Origin: an uncultured Bacteriovorax sp.
Lineage (GTDB): Bacteria > Bdellovibrionota > Bacteriovoracia > Bacteriovoracales > Bacteriovoracaceae
DNA length: 30,570 nt
Assembly (NCBI GenBank): GCA_946482295.1
Contig: CAMLRB010000008.1
Coordinates: 1-30,570 of the forward strand
Direction: 5' to 3'
Below the pieces are notes generated by a model, which saw nothing but the letters and a program-made list of their open reading frames with translations, ran no database searches and had not been told where the DNA came from. The position numbers were made by a program, and so were the translations under genes. Below are positions 1 through 6,460 of this stretch, piece by piece. Every line of letters starts with the position of its first letter. Position 1 is the first letter of the stretch.

Positions 1-397
1 CTTCAGTTGGAGCGGTTTGAGGAGCAGCTTTTAAACTCTTAATAGCTTCGCTCCATCCTTCATAAAGAGTATTAAGAACATTGAGACAACCCTCAAGCGG
101 TTCAGCATCGATTTTAATATTGGCCTGTGTACTAGCAAAAAGGATGTAGTCGTATAAAGACGAAAGTTCTTTTGCGATATCACCACCGACTTCAAAATCT
201 AAGCTGTTATTGAGTTCAATAACAATATCTTGAAGTTTTCCAATGTATTCACCCTTGGCGGCGATTTGTTTGTTGTTAATGCATTCAATGGCCTTCTTAC
301 AATTTTTAATCGCAGCTTGGTACAACATTAAAAGGATCTGCTCTTTACTTGCTGTGCTTACCGCTGTTTTCTTATACGCACCATAACCATAACTCAT
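1..397 (-). CDS. fliS: Flagellar export chaperone FliS (partial, C-terminus off the window)
   Basis: Reading leftward from ATG at 397 gives an open frame of 132 codons to the window edge. It starts MSYGYGAYKKTAVSTASKEQ and continues with EQILLMLYQAAIKNCKKAIE, the typical FliS start with a short tail and a first helix carrying the LLxMLYxGA-like motif. A later stretch (LSSLYDYILFASTQANI) matches the conserved FliS helix that binds flagellin. FliS is a cytoplasmic chaperone that holds the flagellin C-terminus before export. A strong Shine-Dalgarno AGGAGG sits 6 bases before the ATG. The gene follows fliD by 17 bases in the usual fliD-fliS order, so the two are probably cotranscribed. The visible part ends in an Ala/Pro/Thr-rich tail, so only a few residues may be missing. 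Confidence 0.9.
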   Translation of the reverse strand, partial: MSYGYGAYKKTAVSTASKEQILLMLYQAAIKNCKKAIECINNKQIAAKGEYIGKLQDIVIELNNSLDFEVGGDIAKELSSLYDYILFASTQANIKIDAEPLEGCLNVLNTLYEGWSEAIKSLKAAPQTAPTE

Positions 398-414
398 GTT
401 ATCCTCCTAAAAAT

Positions 415-1800
415 TTATCCTAATTGTGTTACTGGGTCAGCTCCGCCACCCATGGCCTGGACTCCGGCGCCCTGGGACCTGATTTTGGAAATTGTTCCTT
501 CAAGTCTGGCGAATTTGTCTTTCAAGTTTTTTTCTTTTTCTTCAATTTGTTTTTGTTTTTGAGAAATACGACGATCAATTTGTTCAATGTTGCTCTGTAG
601 AGTTTTTTTACGACTTTGAACAAGACCATCTGGAACACGAAGTGCAGCTCCAACCATGCCGTTTAGGTTGTCCATGAAGCCGTCACTTTTCCCAGTCTCA
701 GTAAAATAGCCAGTTAAAATTTGAGCTACAATGTTATAGTTTTCACTAATCTTAGCCGCAAATTTTTTATCATCAAATTCGAGCATACCTTCACGGTTGA
801 AAGTTAAGCCTATGTCTGATGCGCGTTTAAATCCTGCTTCAGTTTCAACATCCTTGAAAACGGCAGCGTGAATTCGGCTTTGCAAAGATTGAAGCATGAT
901 ATCGCCACCAAGTGTACGTGACGTATCAGTTTTTTCATCCATAGTGTTTTGTTGTTTGATGAAAGCTAGTACACCGTTAAGTTTGGTTACTAGATCAGAA
1001 ACCTTTGCACCAACAGCTTCAACGTCTTCAGAAATTTTCAAAGAAAATTCTTCGCCAGGTTTTGCTTTTTTGAGATCAATTGTTACACCTGGAATGAGAT
1101 CTACAATTTTATTTTCTGGAGCTTCGATTTCAAATCCATCCAGTTTAATTTTGGCATCATGTGCTTCACGTTGAAACTCAAGCTGGAAATCATCTTCACC
1201 ATCGACAAAATAGAAATAAGGAAAATCAACAGCGGCATCGTCCCCAGTTTTATTCAAACTAAGAACTAATCTCCAAGGTGCATCAGACCCACTACCATCA
1301 TTGATAACGTTCGCAGTAACTCCAAGGCTAGAATCTTTGTTGATGAGTTTTGCAATTCCACTTAAAGAAGCATTATCTGAATCAACATAAATATCCTTAG
1401 TTTCACCGTCAGGAAGTGTGTATTGAATAAAACCAACACCAACATAACTTTCATCTTTATCTTCAAAACCAGTCGACATCGCCGAGGATTTTTGAGCAAG
1501 TGAAACAACTTCAAGCTGGTAGTTGCCGGGAACAACTCGCGATTTGTCAGTAGCAACACTGATAAGATCGTTATTTGTATCAACTTTAAATTCACGTAAT
1601 GAACGCGCGTTTGCGTTTTGAGCAAGATTTCCACGCACGTCTTCAACTAGTTTTGCTAGTTGATCCACAAGTCCTTTTTTATCTTGGATTTTAGATTTTT
1701 GCTTCTCCATGTTTTGCACAGGAATTTGTTCAGCAGCTACAATCTGCTTAACAATATCTTTGGGAAGTCCCGTATTAATGGAGCCGAACGAAATACTCAA
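415..1800 (-). CDS. fliD: Flagellar hook-associated protein 2 (filament cap) FliD
   Basis: A 461-residue protein. The N-terminal part (about 10-110) looks like FliD_N: an amphipathic start with LPKDIVKQIVAAEQIPV, a coiled-coil stretch, then SVATDKSRVVPGNYQLEVVSLAQ. The C-terminal part (about 215-440) looks like FliD_C, ending in a long charged coiled coil (about 393-440, RKKTLQSNIEQIDRRISQKQ onward) and a Gly-rich tail. FliD is exported through the flagellar type III apparatus and caps the growing filament, where it folds and inserts flagellin. The start codon is TTG, chosen because a perfect AGGAGG lies five bases upstream and the encoded N-terminus fits the family. fliS follows 17 bases downstream. 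Upstream lies an unusual leader with a sigma-28-like promoter and a terminator, listed separately. Confidence 0.93.
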   Translation of the reverse strand: MSISFGSINTGLPKDIVKQIVAAEQIPVQNMEKQKSKIQDKKGLVDQLAKLVEDVRGNLAQNANARSLREFKVDTNNDLISVATDKSRVVPGNYQLEVVSLAQKSSAMSTGFEDKDESYVGVGFIQYTLPDGETKDIYVDSDNASLSGIAKLINKDSSLGVTANVINDGSGSDAPWRLVLSLNKTGDDAAVDFPYFYFVDGEDDFQLEFQREAHDAKIKLDGFEIEAPENKIVDLIPGVTIDLKKAKPGEEFSLKISEDVEAVGAKVSDLVTKLNGVLAFIKQQNTMDEKTDTSRTLGGDIMLQSLQSRIHAAVFKDVETEAGFKRASDIGLTFNREGMLEFDDKKFAAKISENYNIVAQILTGYFTETGKSDGFMDNLNGMVGAALRVPDGLVQSRKKTLQSNIEQIDRRISQKQKQIEEKEKNLKDKFARLEGTISKIRSQGAGVQAMGGGADPVTQLG

Positions 1801-1942
1801 AAAATCCTCCTGATTTTGAGAGACGTTTAAAGAATAGCATAATTGGTAGGACCAAATTAGTAGGAGGCATCTTTTGCTACAACAGATGACTGACGTATGC
1901 GCTTTAGTATTAATTCCTTGTGATAAGTGATCTCGTAGACTT

Positions 1943-1974
1943 AAAATAAAAAGACCGGGATGGGGCCCGGTCTT
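1943..1974 (-). terminator. Rho-independent terminator or attenuator upstream of fliD
   Basis: A perfect 9-bp stem (AAGACCGGG at 1951-1959, CCCGGTCTT at 1966-1974) with a 6-base loop. Read on the - strand it is followed by TTTATTTT, so the U-rich tail points toward fliD; the + strand has no such tail. No annotated - strand gene lies upstream, so its substrate must be an RNA begun in the 1975-2030 interval, as the sigma-28-like promoter at 2030-2056 would give. It ends about 140 bases before the fliD start. Confidence 0.75.
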
Positions 1975-2024
1975 AAATTCTAGGAAGAAATGTTAAGAAG
2001 TCCGGTATGGGATGAACTTCTTAC
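1943..2024 (-). ncRNA. Candidate sigma-28-driven small RNA or attenuated fliD leader (about 82 nt)
   Basis: If the promoter at 2030-2056 is active, the RNA would start near 2024 on the - strand. It would fold a first hairpin at once (arms 2023-2016 and 2001-1994, 8 bp, 14-base loop) and then the terminator hairpin. The 3' half of the first hairpin (CCGGACTT, complement of 1998-2005) can instead pair with the 5' arm of the terminator (AAGACCGG, complement of 1967-1974) with 7 of 8 pairs. That gives the 1:2, 2:3, 3:4 layout of an attenuator. There is no ATG in the RNA, so no obvious leader peptide. This is inference from sequence only; a free-standing small RNA is equally possible. Confidence 0.45.
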
Positions 2025-2049
2025 TTATTCTATCGGTTATTATGGATAA
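1990..2049 (+). CDS. Possible 19-residue upstream ORF of the membrane-protein gene
   Basis: ATG at 1990 with AGGAAGAA just upstream opens a 19-codon frame (MLRSPVWDELLTYSIGYYG). It ends at TAA 2047-2049 and overlaps ATG 2042, an alternative start of the membrane-protein gene in another frame. The good ribosome site belongs to this short ORF rather than to either candidate start of the long gene, so translational coupling is possible. No homology is recognised and it may be chance. Confidence 0.2.
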   Translation: MLRSPVWDELLTYSIGYYG

Positions 2050-3544
2050 TACTTTAGTAAACAGTTCAAACATCTTTAAATTAAAGTGGAAATTCTTTAC
2101 GTTTCGTATAGTTAGCTACTTTTCTTTTTTGCTAATTCCTGTTTATGTTCAAAAAGGTGCTGATGTCTCCCCGCTCGGATTAGCGGCACTCATGACTCTT
2201 TATATACTCTTCACAGTAAGCCAGTGGTTTTTACTTGGGAAAGAGATAGATCATAGATTTAAAATTTATTTCCGAGTGAATTCGTCCATCGACAGAGTTG
2301 TCTACCGTTTGCTCTTGGGAATGTTTTTTTTCATTCTCTTATTTAATCTTATTAATCTTTTTGACTCGAAATGGATCTATAACAGTTTTTGGATTGTTTG
2401 GGTTGTGCTTGGCCTTTTTTACTCCTGGCCAACACGAGGAAAGATTATTCAAGAATCTGTGTCTTCGAACTTCGGTGAATTTAAGTTTCTGGATCGATTC
2501 GAGAAAACTTTAGTAGCGCTCATTCTATTACTTTTTGTCTTCACAATTCCTGAACTACCTCCACAAGTTAATGTGGATATGTTGAAATTATACTTCGATC
2601 CACTTGAGAAAATCGGCAACCCACTGTGGAACTTCCTCATCGTCAATTATTATCCTTTTAAAAGCTATCCAGGTCTATTTAGATTGGCCTGGAGTCTTCA
2701 CTTCTATATTGTGGGGATGGGGATTTTTCTTCTCGTGTTCTACGCATTTTTACGTTTCTTTGTCTCGCGCAGATTATCTATACTTGGCGTGTTTGCCATT
2801 ATTTCCTCTTGGTCATTTAGTAAAACACTCACACACAATGTTGAGTTCTCACTCATCACGACATATTCATTAATCTGGATATGGACGCTGTTGTGGGTGA
2901 CAAAAAGTTCAACCTATAGAGCTGGTCTTTTCTTGGGACTCGTTAGTTATTGGGGAGCACTTCTTAATCAGAGTTATGCTGTCCTCGTCTTTTTCCAAAT
3001 CGGATTGCTTTACTTTTATTTTTTAAGAGATAGAACCTCTTGGTTTAAGCAACAATTGTTAAGATACGCTCTCTTTGGTGTTGTACTAACCCTGATCCAT
3101 TTTTTCTCTCATCTCGACATGCTTGAAAAATTTCACATGATCGATTTTTCGTTTCTTAAATTCGCTATTAAAGAGATTGATCGTAAAGGATTCTTTATTC
3201 TTTCTATCGCAGGATTGTTGGTCGTTCTTGCTAAGCTTTATGTTAAACGAATGAACTTCATGAAAGATTTTCAAATCGAAAAACAAAGTACGAATATATT
3301 TCTCGTTTCTATTGCTCTCTTCGTGGCCATCTCAATTGTTTGGGATAATTCATTAGTTAGCGGCTTTGGCACAATGTGGATCCTTGCCTTTCTTAGTGTA
3401 ATTCCGTTAGAGCTATTGTTTCAGTCGCTTAGCCGTGTTCGCTCTCGTCGCAACATGATTTACCTTATTTACATTCTTATTTGCCTCTTAGATTCGCACT
3501 TTGAGGGCCGTGTGAAGTTATTTATAAAAATATTTAGCAATTAA
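2012..3544 (+). CDS. Multipass integral membrane protein of unknown function
   Basis: A protein of up to 510 residues, very rich in Phe, Leu, Ile, Trp and Tyr, with about 10-12 predicted membrane segments separated by short basic loops such as RRLSILG, YVKRMNF and SRVRSRRN. I do not recognise a family; no catalytic motif stands out, and the profile would fit a polytopic transporter or a GT-C-like enzyme only in a general way. The start is uncertain: ATG 2012 lacks a clear ribosome site and lies in the loop of a hairpin, whereas ATG 2042 (MDNTLVNSS) gives a more natural cytoplasmic N-terminus and overlaps the stop of a short upstream ORF. The first 45 bases overlap a sigma-28-like promoter on the other strand, so expression of this gene and the fliD leader may interfere. 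Confidence 0.75.
   Translation: MNFLLILSVIMDNTLVNSSNIFKLKWKFFTFRIVSYFSFLLIPVYVQKGADVSPLGLAALMTLYILFTVSQWFLLGKEIDHRFKIYFRVNSSIDRVVYRLLLGMFFFILLFNLINLFDSKWIYNSFWIVWVVLGLFYSWPTRGKIIQESVSSNFGEFKFLDRFEKTLVALILLLFVFTIPELPPQVNVDMLKLYFDPLEKIGNPLWNFLIVNYYPFKSYPGLFRLAWSLHFYIVGMGIFLLVFYAFLRFFVSRRLSILGVFAIISSWSFSKTLTHNVEFSLITTYSLIWIWTLLWVTKSSTYRAGLFLGLVSYWGALLNQSYAVLVFFQIGLLYFYFLRDRTSWFKQQLLRYALFGVVLTLIHFFSHLDMLEKFHMIDFSFLKFAIKEIDRKGFFILSIAGLLVVLAKLYVKRMNFMKDFQIEKQSTNIFLVSIALFVAISIVWDNSLVSGFGTMWILAFLSVIPLELLFQSLSRVRSRRNMIYLIYILICLLDSHFEGRVKLFIKIFSN
2030..2056 (-). promoter_or_regulatory. Sigma-28 (FliA)-type promoter facing fliD
   Basis: On the - strand the sequence reads TAAAGTAT, 11 bases, ACCGATAG. 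The enterobacterial FliA consensus is TAAAGTTT, 11 bases, GCCGATAA, so the -35 matches 7 of 8 and the -10 matches 6 of 8 at exact spacing. It lies inside the start region of the + strand membrane-protein gene and points at the terminator and then fliD. fliD-fliS are typical sigma-28 (class 3) genes, which supports the call. Confidence 0.6.
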
Positions 3545-3615
3545 AAAATTTAACCATGTTACAATTTGAATAAGTAGGCGATGACAATGAAGTCAGCGTT
3601 GACACTGGAGTATTG

Positions 3616-3843
3616 ATGTTTAGATCAGGATTGACTAAAGGGATTTATGACAGCTTCTTACGTTCGTACCACCTCAACAAGTCCCAACTCGATTCAGTGC
3701 CCTTTCTCATGGTTGATCCTACCAGCGGGAGCGTAAAGCTTTTAACAAGCCTTATGAGCTCTAGTGAAAACGGAGCCGAAGTGTTTGCACTTTCAATTGC
3801 AAACGGCGGTGATGTTGAAGTTCTCTCCACAGAGAATTACTAA
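3616..3843 (+). CDS. Small protein of unknown function (75 aa)
   Basis: The frame starts MFRSGLTKGIYDSF and runs 75 codons. GGAG at 3607-3610, five bases upstream, favours ATG 3616 over the in-frame TTG just before it. No signal peptide or membrane segment is visible, and the composition is ordinary for a soluble polypeptide with Ser-rich stretches (LMSSSENG). No family is recognised. It stands alone: 71 bases separate it from the membrane-protein gene, and a strong hairpin follows at once. That layout, with a good ribosome site and its own terminator, supports a real gene, but with no homology I can name the function stays open. Confidence 0.6.
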   Translation: MFRSGLTKGIYDSFLRSYHLNKSQLDSVPFLMVDPTSGSVKLLTSLMSSSENGAEVFALSIANGGDVEVLSTENY

Positions 3844-3846
3844 ATG

Positions 3847-3882
3847 AACGACTAAAACTCTCAGTAGTTTTAGTCGTTTAAA
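3847..3882 (+). terminator. Hairpin terminator after the 75-aa gene
   Basis: A perfect 13-bp stem (AACGACTAAAACT at 3847-3859, AGTTTTAGTCGTT at 3866-3878) with loop CTCAGT, beginning three bases after the stop codon. The tail is short and mixed (TAAAATT), so termination efficiency is uncertain, but position and stem strength fit. Confidence 0.7.
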
Positions 3883-4239
3883 ATTGATGAAAACTTCACA
3901 AAGCGCAATCGCGTTTAGTAAGTTGCACTCACTAATAAATCGTTCTTACACTCTCTAACAGCTAATAATACCCGACTGACAATTTTTTGACTTTTTGTGA
4001 ATAACTACTGGCCATTACGTGGAAAACTTTTAGGGTAAGACATTGTCAACGAAGAAAATGTGAATATCTGCGCTAACTATCGAAAACTAGTGCTTAAAAA
4101 ACCGCTTTCTAAAGTGTTAGAATAAGTAAGCTGAAGGTGGAAATGTGGATAACTTCTCACATTTTGTTGATAAAATAATCAAGTCAACTAAATTAAGTAA
4201 AAAAAAGTAAGAAATTGTGGTTTTGCAAGGCGGCATTGA
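3883..4239. promoter_or_regulatory. Non-coding AT-rich region with a cluster of DnaA-box-like sites
   Basis: No ORF is supported here. Five 9-mers in one orientation resemble the complement of the DnaA box TTATCCACA: TGTGAATAA (3996-4004), CGTGGAAAA (4018-4026), TGTGAATAT (4059-4067), a perfect TGTGGATAA (4144-4152) and TGTTGATAA (4165-4173). A small imperfect hairpin lies at 3915-3935 (8 of 9 pairs). The region could be a replication origin, a DnaA-titration site or a DnaA-controlled promoter of the downstream gene; dnaA, dnaN and rpmH are not nearby. Confidence 0.4.
4167..4194 (+). promoter_or_regulatory. Possible sigma-70 promoter of the IMPase-family gene
   Basis: TTGATA, 16 bases, TAAATT, ending 45 bases before the ATG at 4240. 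The -35 overlaps the last DnaA-box-like site. The match is moderate and AT-rich DNA gives such matches by chance. Confidence 0.3.
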
Positions 4240-4998
4240 ATGAAAAAAGCGCAATCTGAAGTTGTTATTGAGTTGACAAGAAAACTCCGAGATTTGATCG
4301 GCCCTCAGGCCACAACATCACTTCAAATTAACACTAAAGCCGATAAAAGCTTCGTTACAGAAGTAGACCTTTTTGTTTCAAAGTTGATGAAAGATAAATT
4401 AGCTTTAGAGGAAAAATATAAAAACTATCATTTCTACAGCGAAGAAGATTTTGATGTCTTAAAATTTCCAGCGGCTATTTTAGATCCTATTGATGGAACG
4501 AGGGAGTTAATTCTCCAAAGAGCTGAATGTGCAGTCTCTTTGGCCCTTATGAAATCAGCATCCATCTATGATCCTGAAAACTATGGTTGGATTTATAATC
4601 CATTTAGTGGATTCAATCTTGATTCCTCAATGGAATTCATCAACGTCACTAATAAGTCTTCAAAAAAGATTTTGGGTCTAGTCTCACGATCAGAATTTGA
4701 GAAAGGTTATTTTGATTCTTATCTTAATGATGTTCATAAAATTGATTTAAGCCCAAGAGGGTCTATAGCTTTTAAATTGGGTTTGCTCGCTGCAAGTGGG
4801 TGTGATTTTGTTCTAAGTTTAAGTCCGAAAAATATCTGGGACATTGCCGGAGGAACAATTCTCTGCGCTCAACGTGGAATAAACCTTTATCAAAATGGGA
4901 AAAAACTAGAAACCCTCGATCAAGTTCGTCTTGATGGAATTTTGATTTGGGCTCCCGACTCTCTGGCCGCAGAGGTTTGTGAACGATTTCAAAAATGA
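4240..4998 (+). CDS. Inositol monophosphatase-family phosphatase (CysQ/SuhB-like)
   Basis: A 252-residue protein with the metal-binding signature of the Mg-dependent, Li-sensitive phosphatase superfamily: SEED at 67-70, D82-P-I-D85-G-T, and a C-terminal W200-D201-I-A-G-G equivalent to the family WDxAAG. Length is normal for the family. Members hydrolyse phosphate from inositol monophosphate, 3'-phosphoadenosine 5'-phosphate or fructose-1,6-bisphosphate, and the sequence alone does not fix the substrate; CysQ-like is a guess from the compact size. No signal peptide is visible, so it is cytosolic. The start ATG follows AAGGCGG at a suitable distance. It is the first gene after the DnaA-box-rich region and is followed after 29 bases by the sigma-54 activator gene. 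Confidence 0.85.
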   Translation: MKKAQSEVVIELTRKLRDLIGPQATTSLQINTKADKSFVTEVDLFVSKLMKDKLALEEKYKNYHFYSEEDFDVLKFPAAILDPIDGTRELILQRAECAVSLALMKSASIYDPENYGWIYNPFSGFNLDSSMEFINVTNKSSKKILGLVSRSEFEKGYFDSYLNDVHKIDLSPRGSIAFKLGLLAASGCDFVLSLSPKNIWDIAGGTILCAQRGINLYQNGKKLETLDQVRLDGILIWAPDSLAAEVCERFQK

Positions 4999-5027
4999 AA
5001 TTTCAAGCCCTGGTAGTTTAAACATCA

Positions 5028-6047
5028 GTGCCATCTGCTTTTCATGGTCTTATTTATGGTTTTCAACTTGAACCACAGACCAGGAAGAATCGGATGAAAA
5101 AATTTATCAATTTATCAGCTCCTATTCTCATTCGCGGTGAAACAGGGACGGGAAAGTCTTACCTCGCGCAGGAGATTTTTTCAAAAGCACATATTCACAA
5201 GGATGTTTTTTTAACTGTTCATTTGGCGAGTCTTAAAGAAGATCTTTTAGAAAGCGAACTTTTTGGACACAAGCGTGGTTCATTCACCGGCGCGCTTGAA
5301 AACAAGAGTGGTTATCTGAAAGAAGTTGGAAGAGGGACTTTATTTCTCGACGAAGTTGGAGAGCTCTCGCTCGAAGCACAGAAAAAACTTCTTTATTTGC
5401 TGGAAGAGAAAAAATTTACACCGGTTGGCTCTACACATTCAATTGCTTTTGAGGGGAGAATCATCATGGCGACAAATAAAAATTTAGAACAAATGGTAAA
5501 GGACAAAACATTCCGTGAAGATCTCTATTTCCGCATGTCAGTCTTTCAAATAGAACTCAAACCGCTGCACGCCGATTTAGAGAAGTTAAATCATCTTATT
5601 GAACATTTGTTTAATAAGCTAAAAATTGAACATCGCAAGTTTTCAGCAGAATTAACTCCTGAATTAAAAAAATTCTTACTCAATCATCAATGGGCAGGGA
5701 ATATTCGTGAGCTTAAAAATAGCCTTGAATATGCCCTTGTAATGGCCGATTCCAGCCTAGTGAAGCCTTCTGACTTGCCAACGCTTCAAAAGCATTCCTT
5801 TGCGTTTGAAATGAATTCACAAGACCAATTTTTTAAAATGTTCGATGATGATTTCAATGCGAGTTTAGAGAAATTTGAACATCTTTATCTTGAAAAGATC
5901 TTTGATAAATACCAAGGTAAAGTGAATCTTACCGCCAGGAAACTAGGGATCAGTAAAACAACCTTAATATCTAAGGCCAAAAAATATGGAATCAATACTT
6001 TGCGTCTGAGGGCTAATGCATCTGAAGGTCCTGGTTTGGCAGCGTAA
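5028..6047 (+). CDS. Sigma-54-dependent transcriptional activator without receiver domain
   Basis: A protein of about 339 residues made of an AAA+ domain and a Fis-type DNA-binding helix-turn-helix. Walker A is GETGTGKS (37-44); the sigma-54 contact loop is GSFTGA (84-89) in place of the usual GAFTGA; Walker B is LFLDE (105-109); sensor and arginine-finger segments are present (FREDLYFRMSV, about 162-172); W-A-G-NIREL is at 222-229; the helix-turn-helix is at about 295-320. There is no N-terminal sensor or receiver, as in PspF. The start is uncertain: GTG 5028 keeps the residues before Walker A that the family needs, while in-frame ATG 5094 has a better ribosome site (AGGAAG) but begins only about 14 residues before Walker A. 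The target genes are unknown; I saw no -24/-12 promoter in the window. Confidence 0.9.
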   Translation: MPSAFHGLIYGFQLEPQTRKNRMKKFINLSAPILIRGETGTGKSYLAQEIFSKAHIHKDVFLTVHLASLKEDLLESELFGHKRGSFTGALENKSGYLKEVGRGTLFLDEVGELSLEAQKKLLYLLEEKKFTPVGSTHSIAFEGRIIMATNKNLEQMVKDKTFREDLYFRMSVFQIELKPLHADLEKLNHLIEHLFNKLKIEHRKFSAELTPELKKFLLNHQWAGNIRELKNSLEYALVMADSSLVKPSDLPTLQKHSFAFEMNSQDQFFKMFDDDFNASLEKFEHLYLEKIFDKYQGKVNLTARKLGISKTTLISKAKKYGINTLRLRANASEGPGLAA

Positions 6048-6124
6048 TATTTACAAGCTTTCATTGACAATTGCCTGCCGTAGGTAGAAAAAGCCTCCAG
6101 TCCAAACTTAGATTAGGGGTAGCG

Positions 6125-6457
6125 ATGAAAAAGGCTTTTTTAGCTCTTGGTGGTATGTTGATGTCTTTCCAATTGATGGCAGCAGGTTCTGTCATGATTA
6201 ATGGAAAAGAAATCAAATCGCGCGATCACCTTCACACTGTTCTTGCAAAAGAGTTAAGCTTCCCTAGTTACTACGGAAAAAACTTGGATTCTCTCTACGA
6301 TATTTTAAGTACAGATTTCAAAGGGCAAACAGTTATCAAAATTAAATTTATTCAAATTTTAAAAAGTAAACTTGGTGCTGATTATATTGAAGCCCTCATT
6401 CAAGTCATTATGGACGCTTCAGAAGACAATCCACGTATCGTTTTATTGCTCGAGTAA
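6125..6457 (+). CDS. Barstar-like (barnase-inhibitor family) protein with a predicted signal peptide
   Basis: A 110-residue protein. Residues 1-21 (MKKAFLALGGMLMSFQLMAAG) look like a Sec signal peptide: two lysines, a hydrophobic core, then Ala-Ala-Gly. Residues 24-110 resemble barstar: a short strand (MINGKEI), a helix, then ELSFPSYYGKNLDSLYDIL, which matches the barstar region holding the barnase-contacting Asp35 and Asp39 (here D55 and D59). Barstar binds and blocks secreted RNases of the barnase type and is normally cytoplasmic, so a periplasmic form would be unusual. The start ATG follows AGGGGTAGCG; an upstream in-frame extension has no ribosome site and was rejected. No barnase gene is adjacent. 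It precedes rlmE by three bases, so the two are probably cotranscribed. Confidence 0.8.
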   Translation: MKKAFLALGGMLMSFQLMAAGSVMINGKEIKSRDHLHTVLAKELSFPSYYGKNLDSLYDILSTDFKGQTVIKIKFIQILKSKLGADYIEALIQVIMDASEDNPRIVLLLE

Positions 6458-6460
6458 TAT

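Noticed and set aside
6071..6124. A longer N-terminus for the barstar-like protein
   Set aside because: It begins with TTG without a ribosome site, whereas ATG 6125 has AGGGG upstream and begins a proper signal peptide.
6030..6124. A sigma-54 (-24/-12) promoter before the barstar-like gene, next to the sigma-54 activator
   Set aside because: TTGGCAG near 6035 has no GC at the required distance. A TTGACA at 6064-6069 also lacks a -10 element at normal spacing.
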